Positions 38,642 through 47,963 of a DNA stretch of 64,000 nt are shown here, one piece after another (the stretch's first letter is position 1; every line of letters starts with the position of its first letter). The position numbers and the translations under genes are program-made. The notes under the pieces are model-generated. The model did not search any database, was not told the origin of the DNA, and saw only the letters and a list, made by a program, of their open reading frames with translations. Location of the stretch: contig JAOHEK010000015.1 in NCBI GenBank assembly GCA_028097405.1, positions 1 to 64,000 of the forward strand, read 5' to 3'. This stretch comes from Paracoccaceae bacterium (GTDB lineage Bacteria > Pseudomonadota > Alphaproteobacteria > Rhodobacterales > Rhodobacteraceae).

Positions 38642-39581
38642 TCGCGCGCTGCCATTCGTTAAAAACGCGGGTTGGGGCGACGCCACGACCACCCCAATCG
38701 CAGGAGATCTATCCGCTCGGCGCTACGTTCGGTTGACCAAACAGAATAACACTGCGGTTTTGATGGATGCCGGCAAGGATACAAGCTCGACCACCGCGTT
38801 TGTTTGGATGACGAATTGGCTTCAGATTACCGGAATTTCCGCGCCGACCATTCTGTCAGCGGCACCCGATCAGGGTCTGCTACTGCTTGAAGATTTGGGT
38901 ACTATGTCTGTCGGCCAGATGCTGTTGGCGGGCCAAGAAACGGACACGGTTTTCAGCACCTGCCTTGATCTTCTCTGGCACATTCGGCAGCAACCGAATC
39001 CTAAACTTTCATGCCCAGGACCACGCGAGCTGACTGATTGGACGAAGCTTGCAGACACATACTACCCCAACGCCAAAGCCAGCCAGATGAACGACTTTCG
39101 TGCCGTGTTAGAAACTGTCTTGATCAGTATTTCTTCTGAACCCCCAAGCGTTTCGCTGCGCGATTTTCATGCAGACAACCTTATGTGGTTACCCGATCGG
39201 ACTGGCATTCAAAGGCTAGGCTTGCTGGATTATCAGGACGCATTTTTGACCCATCCGGTATATGATCTTGTGTCCCTACTAACCGACGCAAGGATGGACG
39301 TTTCGCGCAATGTTCGGGAAACCTACATCCACGCCTACGCCACATTAACGGGGGATAACCCTACAGATTTGCATAGGGCCTTCGCCGCCCTATCCGTCCA
39401 GCGCAATCTGCGTATTCTGGGCATCTTTCACAAGGCAGCAATCGAACATGGAAAACGCCATCACCTGCCAAAAGTGCCGCGTGTCTATGGATACCTTATG
39501 GAAGCGCTTGAGCACCCGGTTTTTGACGACATTCGTGGCGCACTCCAAGTCGCGCTGCCCCCACCAAGGGTTGCGGCATGA
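38634..39581 (+). CDS. amgK: Phosphotransferase, probably AmgK-type MurNAc/GlcNAc anomeric kinase
   Basis: A 315-residue aminoglycoside-phosphotransferase-fold kinase. The catalytic loop RDFHADNLMW lies near residues 178-187 and the metal-binding LLDYQDA near 200-206. In Pseudomonas, AmgK phosphorylates the anomeric position of MurNAc and GlcNAc released from murein, and MurU then makes UDP-MurNAc, bypassing fosfomycin-sensitive MurA. The next gene here is a MurU-like transferase overlapping by four bases, which supports that role. The ATG at 38634 lies inside the tsaE 3' end; a GTG four codons earlier is possible. Confidence 0.8.
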   Translation: MPDRALPFVKNAGWGDATTTPIAGDLSARRYVRLTKQNNTAVLMDAGKDTSSTTAFVWMTNWLQITGISAPTILSAAPDQGLLLLEDLGTMSVGQMLLAGQETDTVFSTCLDLLWHIRQQPNPKLSCPGPRELTDWTKLADTYYPNAKASQMNDFRAVLETVLISISSEPPSVSLRDFHADNLMWLPDRTGIQRLGLLDYQDAFLTHPVYDLVSLLTDARMDVSRNVRETYIHAYATLTGDNPTDLHRAFAALSVQRNLRILGIFHKAAIEHGKRHHLPKVPRVYGYLMEALEHPVFDDIRGALQVALPPPRVAA

Positions 39582-40255
39582 CGACGGTTCGATCAGCGAT
39601 GATTTTTGCCGCTGGATTTGGCACGAGGATGGGTGAATTAACCGCAAACACGCCAAAACCACTGGTGCCTTTAGCCGGACGACCCATGATCGATTATACA
39701 ATTGATCTGCTATATGCCGCAGGAATTACCCAGATCGTTGCCAATGTGCATTATTTGGCCGAGCAGATGGCTGCGCACGTCGAAACGCGCGGTGTGACAG
39801 TTGCCCATGAAGCAGATTGCATTCTAGACACCGGTGGAGGGTTACGCGCGGCTTTGCCTTTGCTCGGTGATGGTCCTGTGATCACAATCAATCCTGATGT
39901 ATTTTGGCATGGCACAAACCCGATCTCGTTCCTGATGTCTGAATGGAAAAGTTCGATGACATCACTTCTATTGCTGATCCCCAAAGAACGCGCGTTGGGA
40001 ACGGATCATGTTGGCGATTTTATGTTGGATTCGACGATTATTCGTCGGGAAGGCCCGTTTCTGTTTAGTGGCGCACAAATCCTTCGAACTGATGATATCG
40101 ACCGCATCTCTGATGACGTTTTTTCTCTGAATGCCTACTGGGATCTGCTTGCCCGGGACAATCATCTGCAAGGCGTCGCCTACCCCGATACGTGGTGCGA
40201 TATTGGAACCCCCCGCGGTCTCACGCAAGCGGAGGCGCTGATCGCCGATGTTTGA
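39578..40255 (+). CDS. murU: Nucleotidyltransferase, probably MurU (MurNAc-1-phosphate uridylyltransferase)
   Basis: A 225-residue sugar-phosphate nucleotidyltransferase. The NTP-binding signature AAGFGTRMGELTANTPKPLVPLAGRP is at about residues 11-36. NVHYLAE is near 60, ILDTGGGLRAAL near 85, and the C-terminal WCDIGTPRGL is near 207. The length fits the short MurU type rather than the longer GlmU or RfbA types. It is coupled to the AmgK-like kinase and overlaps addB by eight bases. A role in recycling murein sugars to UDP-MurNAc is inferred from the pairing. Confidence 0.83.
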   Translation: MTTVRSAMIFAAGFGTRMGELTANTPKPLVPLAGRPMIDYTIDLLYAAGITQIVANVHYLAEQMAAHVETRGVTVAHEADCILDTGGGLRAALPLLGDGPVITINPDVFWHGTNPISFLMSEWKSSMTSLLLLIPKERALGTDHVGDFMLDSTIIRREGPFLFSGAQILRTDDIDRISDDVFSLNAYWDLLARDNHLQGVAYPDTWCDIGTPRGLTQAEALIADV

Positions 40256-43187
40256 ACCAAGCGACAAGCCGCGTCTTTTTGGTGTTCCGTCGGGCGCTGA
40301 CTTTCCTGCCGTTCTGGTCGACAAGATCCGGAATGCCTTCAAGGGCCGCCCACCCGAGGGCATCGCCCGTGTCCGCATCATTGTGAACACCCGCCGGATG
40401 GAACGGAGGTTGCTACAACTGTTTTGCGACGGTGGGCCTACGCTTTTGCCGAAAATCAGCGTGGTGACTGACCTTGCGGCGCTGTTACCCGGCGCAAACC
40501 TGCCAGAGCCCATCTCTCGGCTACGCCGAAAGCTTGATTTGACGCAGCTGACGGTACGGTTGATCGAGGCTGAGCCTGATATTGCAGCCCGATCCTCGGC
40601 CGTTGATTTAGCCGATAGCTTGGCTGCGCTAATGGATGAATTGCAGGGCGAAAGCGTCGATCCGTTGCAGTTGCACGAGTTGGACGTTGGCGATGTGTCG
40701 GCGCATTGGACGCGTAGCTTAAAGTTTCTTGGCATTGTCAGCGCCTACTTAGACAGTCTGTCTCCTGAAGGTGCTGACCAAGAAGCGCGACGCTTGCGCT
40801 TGGTTGAAAGCATTCAAGACGCTTGGGCCAACAATCCACCGCAAGACCCCATAATCATGGCGGGTTCCACCGGATCACGACATACGACGCGAATGTTCAT
40901 GCGTGCTGTCGCGGCGCTTCCCCAAGGCGCAATTCTTCTGCCGGGCTTCGATTTCGATCTTCCACAACCGGTTTGGGAAACTTTTGATGCCTCGCGCACA
41001 TCCGAGGATCATCCTCAATATCGGTTTGGAGCACTGTTTTCGGCTTTAGGCGCATCTTCACAAGACGTGGAGCAGTGGGGCAACGCCCCCGACCCTGCGC
41101 GAAATAGACTGGTTTCACTTTCTTTGCGCCCCGCACAGGTCACAGATCAATGGCTGTCCGAAGGACCACAGCTCGACTCTCTTACCACAGCGGCCAAAGG
41201 TTTGACGCTGATCGAGGCGAACCAACCAAAGAGCGAAGCATTGGCCATCGCAATAGCGCTGAGGGAAGCTGTCGAGAATGGACGCACATCGGCATTGATT
41301 ACCCCTGATCGTACTTTGGCACGCCGTGTCGCGGCTACGTTGCAGCGATGGGACATTACGCCGGACGATAGTGCCGGTGTGCCACTTTCCCTAACGCCCC
41401 CCGGCCGTCTGTTACGCCAGGTTGCCAGAATGATAGGTTCGGGATGTGCGCCGGGCGATTTGATTTCTGTTTTGAAACATCCTTTGGTCAGCACGGGTTC
41501 CGATGATCGCGGACCTCACTTGCTAAACACCAGACGGCTTGAGCTCTATTGTCGTCGCAGAAGCATTTTTGTGATCACAGGAACGGTTTTGGCCGATTTT
41601 GCTGACAAGCTATCGGACGACAGTGTTGGTTGGGTTGCTTGGCTGAAAGACGTCCTGAAAGAATTCGAAGCATCGCCGGAAAGCAGATTAAATGCCTGCC
41701 TGACGCATCATATAACTTTGTGCGAATTGCTTGCCCATGGTGACAGTTCTGGTTCGGGAGAGCTGTGGTTAACGGCGGCAGGACGATCCTGTGAAGCACT
41801 TATCCAAAGCTTTATAGACGAGGCAGACTATAAGGGCGCAATCTCCTTCTCTGACTATGTTCGGTTTTTGGAAGCAGCACTTTCAGCGGAAAATGACCGC
41901 GAACCAGATGGTGTGCATCCCTCAGTCATGATCTGGGGAACTTTGGAAGCAAGAGTGCAAGGCGCCGACTTGGTTGTCCTTGGCGGGTTGAACGAAGGAA
42001 CTTGGCCTGAACCAACAAAGGCTGATCCTTGGCTGAACCGACGCATGCGAAAAGACCTTGGACTGTTGTTACCCGAAGGACAGGTGGGCCTAGCTGCACA
42101 CGATTACCAACAGGCAATTGCAGCCGATCACGCCATCCTAACACGATCCAAACGTGGCGAGGATGGCGAGGCGGTGCCGTCACGTTGGCTGAACCGCCTG
42201 ACCAATCTGCTTGAGGGGCTTCCCGAGCAAGACGGCCCCGCTGCGCTTGAAGAGATGAAACATCGCGGGGATCGGTTTTTGACGCTCGTTGATAGCCTAG
42301 ATCGGCCATCCGCAACCGTAGCCCCCGAACCACGCCCCGCCCCTGCTCCGCCCAATGGAAAGCGGCCAAAGAACCTTTCAGTGACCGAGATAAAAACGCT
42401 GATCCGTGATCCTTATGCGATTTATGCCAAGCATGTCTTGCATCTTCGCCCGCTTCTTCCGTTGCAGCCCACGCCAGACGCACGCTTAAAAGGCATCGTG
42501 TTTCACGACATTATGGAGGGCTTTTTCGCCCCCTTGAATGATTTTTCAAATGACGGACATGCGAAAGAAACGCTGTTCAAGATCGCCGAGACTGAGCTTA
42601 CCAAAACCGTACCTTGGCCAGCGATCCGCAGTCATTGGAAGGGTCAGCTGGAACAAATCGCAGATCATCTGATTGGCTGTGAGCAGAGCCGACGGGAAAC
42701 AGGGCAATTGATCGGCTCTGAAGTTCGTGGTGTGCTGAAAATCACCGAAGCGGGCGTTTCCATAACCGGCATCGCAGATCGCATTGACCGGCTGAATACG
42801 GGCGACCTGATCGTTTACGACTATAAGACAGGCGCGGTTCCAAGCCGCCCTCAAGTCCGTTACTTTGACCGCCAACTTCTGATTGAAGCGGTGATCGCCG
42901 AAGAAGGTGGGTTCGAAAAGTTGCCGCCCGCCACAGTCGAACGGGTCGAACATCTTCACTTGGGAAGAACGCCGAAAGACAGCGTTGTGACACTTGTAGA
43001 AGACTATGAAACCGTGACTGTTTCAGAGGAATTGGCGGATCTTCTTACAAAGTACAGCCGCGATGAAACCGGCTATATCTCGCGCCGCGCTATGGAAAAA
43101 ATGCGCTATGATGGCGACTATGATCATCTTGCGCGCTTCGGGGAATGGGATGCATCGTTTGCGACAAAGCCATGGCCGGTCAAATGA
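40248..43187 (+). CDS. addB: Double-strand break repair protein AddB
   Basis: A 979-residue subunit of the AddAB helicase-nuclease, which processes broken ends for RecA loading. The N-terminal two thirds are helicase-like without an intact Walker A, as usual in alphaproteobacterial AddB. LGGLNEGTWPEP (about 581-592) is a conserved segment. The C-terminal RecB-type nuclease carries VRGVLKITEAGVSITGIADRID and the catalytic IVYDYKTG (about 860-867). It overlaps murU at its start and addA at its end. Confidence 0.95.
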   Translation: MFEPSDKPRLFGVPSGADFPAVLVDKIRNAFKGRPPEGIARVRIIVNTRRMERRLLQLFCDGGPTLLPKISVVTDLAALLPGANLPEPISRLRRKLDLTQLTVRLIEAEPDIAARSSAVDLADSLAALMDELQGESVDPLQLHELDVGDVSAHWTRSLKFLGIVSAYLDSLSPEGADQEARRLRLVESIQDAWANNPPQDPIIMAGSTGSRHTTRMFMRAVAALPQGAILLPGFDFDLPQPVWETFDASRTSEDHPQYRFGALFSALGASSQDVEQWGNAPDPARNRLVSLSLRPAQVTDQWLSEGPQLDSLTTAAKGLTLIEANQPKSEALAIAIALREAVENGRTSALITPDRTLARRVAATLQRWDITPDDSAGVPLSLTPPGRLLRQVARMIGSGCAPGDLISVLKHPLVSTGSDDRGPHLLNTRRLELYCRRRSIFVITGTVLADFADKLSDDSVGWVAWLKDVLKEFEASPESRLNACLTHHITLCELLAHGDSSGSGELWLTAAGRSCEALIQSFIDEADYKGAISFSDYVRFLEAALSAENDREPDGVHPSVMIWGTLEARVQGADLVVLGGLNEGTWPEPTKADPWLNRRMRKDLGLLLPEGQVGLAAHDYQQAIAADHAILTRSKRGEDGEAVPSRWLNRLTNLLEGLPEQDGPAALEEMKHRGDRFLTLVDSLDRPSATVAPEPRPAPAPPNGKRPKNLSVTEIKTLIRDPYAIYAKHVLHLRPLLPLQPTPDARLKGIVFHDIMEGFFAPLNDFSNDGHAKETLFKIAETELTKTVPWPAIRSHWKGQLEQIADHLIGCEQSRRETGQLIGSEVRGVLKITEAGVSITGIADRIDRLNTGDLIVYDYKTGAVPSRPQVRYFDRQLLIEAVIAEEGGFEKLPPATVERVEHLHLGRTPKDSVVTLVEDYETVTVSEELADLLTKYSRDETGYISRRAMEKMRYDGDYDHLARFGEWDASFATKPWPVK

Positions 43188-46100
43188 CGGACAAGGCAAG
43201 CCGCGCGCAGATCGACGCCGCAAACCCGAACCTGTCGACATGGCTGTCGGCCAACGCTGGCTCTGGGAAAACTCGCGTTCTAACAAACCGCGTGGCGCGA
43301 TTGCTGTTGCGAGGCACTGATCCGCGTAACATTCTTTGCCTGACCTACACAAAAGCGGCCGCAAGCGAGATGCAGAACAGGCTTTTTGCCACTCTTGGCA
43401 GTTGGGCCATGCTGGAAGACACAGCCTTGCGCACCGCCCTGCAAAAATTGGGTGAAACACCGCCCGATGACCTTTCCAAAGCGCGTACGTTGTTCGCCAG
43501 CGCAATCGAAGCGCCCGGCGGGCTACGCATTCAGACGATCCATGCCCTTTGCGCTTCGATCCTGCGACAGTTCCCGCTGGAAGGTGGTGTTTCGCCACAG
43601 TTCCGCGAGCTGGATGAGTTGGGGCAGGTGGCGATCATCGAAAACGTGTTGGACGACCTGTCCGAAACCGACGGCAAAGTAATGGCCAAGGTGTCGTCGT
43701 TTTATGCCGAAGAAAGCCTTGTGTCCTTGGGCCGCGCTGTTTCGGGCAAAGGCGATGAATTTGCTGTTGGGTTTAGTAAAGACGCAATTTTCAAAGCCTT
43801 CGCGATCTTACCCGATCTAACCTATGACGATGTGCTGACGTCGGTATTTGAAGACAGTGATCTCGCCTTTCTTCATGAGCTTTGTGAACCCCTTCGCCAG
43901 AGTGAAAAGGTTAGTGATCACAAACTAGCCGAGGCTCTCGCCAAACTGCCAAAGACACCGTCAATTTCGGTTCTGATCAAGCTTGAGGGGCTTTTCTTAA
44001 CCGGTGAGACCGCAAAGTCTCCGTTCTCAGCAAAAATCGGCAAAATACCGACCAAGGATGCACGCGGCTCAGCTGATCTTGCGCCTTCAATGCCGCGGCT
44101 TGAGGCGCTGATGGAGCGTGTGGAAACTGGACGGGTGACGCGCATAAACCTGATGGCCGCGCAGAAGACGCTGGCATTGCATCGTTTTGCCAAGGTGTTC
44201 TTACCGGCCTACCGCGCCGCCAAGATTAACCAAGGGGTTCTGGATTTCGATGACCTGATCCGCTTGACGCGCGACTTGCTTACAGGACCCGCATTGTCAT
44301 GGGTGCTTTATCGTTTGGATGGCCAGATCGAGCATATTCTGGTCGACGAAGCTCAGGACACCAGCCCGGCACAATGGCAGATTGTCCAAGCATTGACCCA
44401 AGCGATGGCGGACGATGCGGATCGCGCGCGGACGCTGTTTGTCGTGGGCGATAAGAAACAGTCGATTTACAGCTTTCAAGGCGCAGATGCCGAAGGTTTT
44501 GATCTGAAGGCGCGTGCCTTTGATGATTTACTGGCCGGGCAATTGCATCAGCGTGAATTGCTTCATTCTTTCCGATCCTCCCCAGCGATTTTGAAGCTTG
44601 TAGATGCCGTGTCCGAGGCGCTGACCGGATTGGGTGAAACGGTGGTTCATCATGCGTTTCATGATGACAAGCCGGGGCGTGTGGATGTTCTGCCGTTGAT
44701 CCCGTCTCCGAAGGAAGACGAGCACCCAGCGTGGAACGATCCGGTTGATCGTCCGGTCGATAATGCGCCTTCGGTCAAGTTAGGGCAATCCATTGCGCAG
44801 ATTATCCGAAACCTATTGGAAACAGAGACTATACCGGGCAAAAATGGCGATGCTCGACCCATATTGCCGGGTGATATTATGGTGTTGGTGCAACGGCGCA
44901 GCGCTATCTTTGATCAGGTCATTCAGGCCTGTAAGACGGATGGTCTTCCGATTGCTGGTTCAGATCGACTAAAGATCGGAGCAGAGCTGGCGGTACGTGA
45001 TCTGTTGGCATTGCTGTCGTTTTTAGACCTGCCTGAAGATGATCTTTCGCTTGCAGCCGTACTTCGATCCCCGATTTTTGGGCTCACCGAAGAGCAGCTT
45101 TATGACATTGCGTCGAACCGGCCTGTGAAATCACCTCTTTGGCCCGAACTGCGCCGTCGAAGAGACGCCTTTCCGGACATTGTCGCCACATTAGACGGTC
45201 TTCGGAAGCTGGTCGATTTTAAGCGCCCCTTCGAACTTTTGGAACACATCCTAGGTGCACTGGGAGCCCGAGAGAGACTGCTGGCTCGGCTGGGGCCCGA
45301 GGCGGAAGACGGCATCGATGAACTTTTGAATCAAGCGATCGCATTCGAGCGGGAAAATGTGCCCAGCTTGACTGGCTTTCTGTTGAAAGCGCGGGCCGAA
45401 AATATCGAGATCAAGCGTGATGCGGATGCCAGCGGCGATCTTATTCGAGTGATGACCGTACATGGCGCAAAAGGTCTGGAACGCCCGATTGTCATCTTAC
45501 CCGACACCACCGGGACAGGGCGCGTCCGGTCTGGCGGGCTGGTTGTTGATGACCACGGTATGCCGATGTTTTCCTTATCAAAAACCGAAAGCCCTGATTT
45601 TGTTCAGGAAGCGAAGGAGAAGATCAGGCAGGCGGATCTAGATGAACGCAATCGTCTTTTGTACGTTGCGATGACACGTGCTGAAAACTGGCTGATCGTT
45701 GGCGGTATCGAACCGGGAACTGGGTCTGGGTCCGTTATGAATTGGCATCAATCTGTCAGCGAAGGCATGGCACGCGTCAGCACCGTCGAGAGCGATCTTG
45801 AAGCCGGAGCGATCCGTTTCCAGCATGGCGATTGGCCTGCCCAGACAGCGAAGCGTTCGTTAGATTTAGGGGCCAAAACAAGCGAGATCGTCGAGTTTTT
45901 GTCCAAGCCCACTGCCGTACCGGAACAGCTGCAGACGCCGATGGCGCCGTCAAAACTGAAAGGTGCCAAGGTGTTAGGTGGAGGCGCATTGGACGAAGAG
46001 GCAGCGAAAAGGCGGGGTCGGCAGATCCATTTACTTTTGGAGCATTTGCCGGGCGAACCTGATCCGGAAAGTATGGCGCGGCGCTTGTTATCTCATGGGC

Positions 46101-46504
46101 AGGATCGCGCCGAACCGGGTGAACTGCCTGAATTGTTAAATCAGGCTATGCGAAATCTGACCCAGCATCCGGATCTCTTTACGTCCACGGCACTTGCCGA
46201 AGTGGATATCTTCGCGGCATCGCCGTCGCTTGATGCACAGATCCTGGGAACGATTGATCTTTTGATCGTGACGCCAGATGGTGTGCAAGCCGTTGATATT
46301 AAAACGAACGCTGTGGTTCCAGATCATCCCGAGGAAACGCCGCTTGGGCTGTTGCGACAAATGGGAGCCTATCTTGAAGCCTTGGAGCAGGTTTATCTAG
46401 GTCGCCCGATTGAGGTGTCAATTCTCTGGACCGAAACCGGAAATCTTATGGTTTTGCCACACGGTATCGTGAGGGAAGCGCTGGTTGGCGCCACTATATC
46501 TTGA
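43184..46504 (+). CDS. addA: Double-strand break repair helicase AddA
   Basis: A 1106-residue UvrD-type helicase-nuclease. Walker A is SANAGSGKTRVLTNRVA (about residues 22-38). The Walker B region is HILVDEAQDTSPAQW, followed by VGDKKQSIYSFQGAD. Motif V/VI regions include VMTVHGAKGLERP and NRLLYVAMTRA. The C-terminal PD-(D/E)XK nuclease ends with AVDIKTNAV. I chose the ATG at 43184, which overlaps the addB stop as ATGA; an ATG at 43172 is an alternative. trxA follows 55 bases later. Confidence 0.95.
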   Translation: MTDKASRAQIDAANPNLSTWLSANAGSGKTRVLTNRVARLLLRGTDPRNILCLTYTKAAASEMQNRLFATLGSWAMLEDTALRTALQKLGETPPDDLSKARTLFASAIEAPGGLRIQTIHALCASILRQFPLEGGVSPQFRELDELGQVAIIENVLDDLSETDGKVMAKVSSFYAEESLVSLGRAVSGKGDEFAVGFSKDAIFKAFAILPDLTYDDVLTSVFEDSDLAFLHELCEPLRQSEKVSDHKLAEALAKLPKTPSISVLIKLEGLFLTGETAKSPFSAKIGKIPTKDARGSADLAPSMPRLEALMERVETGRVTRINLMAAQKTLALHRFAKVFLPAYRAAKINQGVLDFDDLIRLTRDLLTGPALSWVLYRLDGQIEHILVDEAQDTSPAQWQIVQALTQAMADDADRARTLFVVGDKKQSIYSFQGADAEGFDLKARAFDDLLAGQLHQRELLHSFRSSPAILKLVDAVSEALTGLGETVVHHAFHDDKPGRVDVLPLIPSPKEDEHPAWNDPVDRPVDNAPSVKLGQSIAQIIRNLLETETIPGKNGDARPILPGDIMVLVQRRSAIFDQVIQACKTDGLPIAGSDRLKIGAELAVRDLLALLSFLDLPEDDLSLAAVLRSPIFGLTEEQLYDIASNRPVKSPLWPELRRRRDAFPDIVATLDGLRKLVDFKRPFELLEHILGALGARERLLARLGPEAEDGIDELLNQAIAFERENVPSLTGFLLKARAENIEIKRDADASGDLIRVMTVHGAKGLERPIVILPDTTGTGRVRSGGLVVDDHGMPMFSLSKTESPDFVQEAKEKIRQADLDERNRLLYVAMTRAENWLIVGGIEPGTGSGSVMNWHQSVSEGMARVSTVESDLEAGAIRFQHGDWPAQTAKRSLDLGAKTSEIVEFLSKPTAVPEQLQTPMAPSKLKGAKVLGGGALDEEAAKRRGRQIHLLLEHLPGEPDPESMARRLLSHGQDRAEPGELPELLNQAMRNLTQHPDLFTSTALAEVDIFAASPSLDAQILGTIDLLIVTPDGVQAVDIKTNAVVPDHPEETPLGLLRQMGAYLEALEQVYLGRPIEVSILWTETGNLMVLPHGIVREALVGATIS

Positions 46505-46559
46505 CCTTCGGCCAGTGGGTTCCTAGGTTCAATCTCCGAACCAGATAAGGATTAGGCAG

Positions 46560-46880
46560 ATGGCAACCGTTGCGGTTACAGACGACACTTTTGACAGCGA
46601 AGTCCGGTCTTCGGGTGTTCCCGTTGTTGTGGATTTTTGGGCCGAATGGTGCGGCCCTTGCAAGATGATTGGACCAGCTTTGGAAGAGCTGTCGGCTGAA
46701 TACGAAGGCACGGTGAAAATCGTCAAAGTAAACGTGGACGACAACCCAAATTCGCCTGCTCAGCTTGGTGTACGTGGAATTCCGGCGTTGTTCCTGTTCA
46801 AAGATGGCGAAGTTGTTTCGAACAAGACCGGTGCTGCGCCAAAAGCAGCCCTGAAAGACTGGATCGACGCGTCGATCTAA
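46560..46880 (+). CDS. trxA: Thioredoxin
   Basis: A 106-residue thioredoxin of standard length. The active site is WCGPCK with redox cysteines Cys31 and Cys34, and cis-Pro lies in [11 protein letters not shown]. It reduces protein disulfides in the cytoplasm, for example ribonucleotide reductase. GATAAGG precedes the ATG. It lies after addA, as in many roseobacters, and may also have its own promoter. Confidence 0.97.
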   Translation: MATVAVTDDTFDSEVRSSGVPVVVDFWAEWCGPCKMIGPALEELSAEYEGTVKIVKVNVDDNPNSPAQLGVRGIPALFLFKDGEVVSNKTGAAPKAALKDWIDASI

Positions 46881-46895
46881 GGTGAACGGTTCGTG

Positions 46896-47018
46896 ATGCA
46901 AGCGGTCGCGCCGAAGCCGATGCGTTACAATTCGTACAGGTCTGACAGGCCCGATTTTCCGTTTGTACGGACCGGCGCACGCCCTCTTGATGAAAAGCTT
47001 AATCGCTCGCGCTTGTAA
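46896..47018 (+). CDS. Possible 40-residue basic small protein
   Basis: An ATG at 46896, 15 bases after trxA, opens a 40-codon frame (begins [19 protein letters not shown], ends KLNRSRL). It is rich in Arg and Pro with ordinary codon use. An AAGGTG at 46879-46884 could serve as ribosome-binding site, though with a long spacer. A hairpin at 47004-47030 overlaps the stop. No family is recognised. It could be a short real gene or chance; comparison with relatives would settle it. Confidence 0.35.
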   Translation: MQAVAPKPMRYNSYRSDRPDFPFVRTGARPLDEKLNRSRL

Positions 47019-47030
47019 TCAGCGCGGGCG
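47004..47030 (+). terminator. Hairpin between trxA and hslV
   Basis: CGCTCGCGC and GCGCGGGCG pair over 9 bp (one G-T) around a 9-base loop, followed by CTTTGCAT rather than a long U-tract. It lies 38 bases before the hslV start and could end trxA transcription or structure the hslV leader. Confidence 0.5.
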
Positions 47031-47067
47031 CTTTGCATATACGAGGCCTTGCATCAGGAGAGATAGG

Positions 47068-47616
47068 ATGGCGGACAAGTTTCCGGGCTGGCACGGCACA
47101 ACGATCATCGGCGTTCGCAAGGGCGGAAAAGTTGTTGTCGCAGGTGACGGGCAGGTGAGCCTTGGACAGACTGTCATCAAGGGCACGGCAACCAAGGTGC
47201 GGCGACTTCGCCCGGGCGGGCTGGATGTTGTGGCTGGATTTGCCGGATCGACGGCAGATGCTTTCACACTGCTTGAGAGGCTTGAGGTTAAGCTGGAAGC
47301 CACGCCGGGTCAGTTGCAGCGAGCCTGTGTCGAGCTTGCGAAGGACTGGCGAACAGACAAATACCTTCAAAAGCTGGAAGCGATGTTGATCGTGACAGAC
47401 GGTGCTGCGCTTTACGTGGTTACCGGGGCAGGGGACGTGCTGGAACCCGAACATGACGTCGCAGCAATTGGGTCGGGGGGCAACTATGCTTTGGCCGCCG
47501 CGCGGGCCTTGATGGACAGCGATCTGGACGCTGAGAATATTGCGCGAAAGGCGATGGCAATCGCGTCAGAAATTTGCGTTTATACCAACGGCAACCTGAC
47601 CGTTGAGGTGCTTTAA
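47068..47616 (+). CDS. hslV: ATP-dependent protease subunit HslV
   Basis: A 182-residue peptidase that forms the double-hexamer core of HslVU. The mature catalytic end is [25 protein letters not shown], with the nucleophilic Thr at position 11 after removal of a 10-residue propeptide ([10 protein letters not shown]). The conserved [15 protein letters not shown] lies near residue 132. CAGGAG lies upstream of the ATG at 47068. hslU follows on the same strand, but unusually for the pair they are separated by ~350 bases. Confidence 0.96.
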   Translation: MADKFPGWHGTTIIGVRKGGKVVVAGDGQVSLGQTVIKGTATKVRRLRPGGLDVVAGFAGSTADAFTLLERLEVKLEATPGQLQRACVELAKDWRTDKYLQKLEAMLIVTDGAALYVVTGAGDVLEPEHDVAAIGSGGNYALAAARALMDSDLDAENIARKAMAIASEICVYTNGNLTVEVL

Positions 47617-47644
47617 GGGCGATTGGCCTGCCCCAAACGAAAGA

Positions 47645-47672
47645 CGCCCGGAGCGAGGGGGATCGCCGGGCG
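47645..47672. terminator. Bidirectional-type terminator hairpin after hslV
   Basis: CGCCCGG and CCGGGCG form a 7-bp GC stem, extendable by a wobble pair, around a 14-base loop. Read on the reverse strand it is followed by TCTTTCGTTT, a reasonable U-rich tail; on the forward strand the tail is poorer. It lies between the convergent ends of hslV and the small reverse-strand frame. Confidence 0.6.
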
Positions 47673-47695
47673 CCTTGTTACAGCGGATTCAGTCT

Positions 47696-47812
47696 TTAGA
47701 AATCCAGCGCCTGTGAGGCGTTGGCCGTGCGACCGGAAAGCGCGTTTTCGTCGTCGATCTGTTCAGGGCTTACGTTGATGACAATCCACAAAGTTTGCAA
47801 CGTAGTCATCAT
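47696..47812 (-). CDS. Possible 38-residue small protein between hslV and hslU
   Basis: A reverse-strand frame starting ATGATG at 47812 encodes 38 residues: a short hydrophobic start (MMTTLQTLWIVINV) and a polar tail ending NASQALDF. Codon choice resembles that of the neighbours, and a hairpin with a U-rich tail lies 24 bases beyond its stop on this strand. GAAAG upstream is a weak ribosome-binding site. It fills part of the atypical hslV-hslU gap. I recognise no family; it could also be the remnant of a longer gene. Confidence 0.4.
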   Translation of the reverse strand: MMTTLQTLWIVINVSPEQIDDENALSGRTANASQALDF

Positions 47813-47963
47813 GTCTTTCGTTGGCCTGTTTTGGTCCGTATATTCAGTTTGCCGATTTTTTGGCCTGTGTCATCCCGTCCGACGCCAACGTGTTCTGCGC
47901 GTGATCGGGTTGTGTTTCGCTGTAACAAACTTAACTAAGGCAGAGTTGTAGCCAGGAGCCGAC

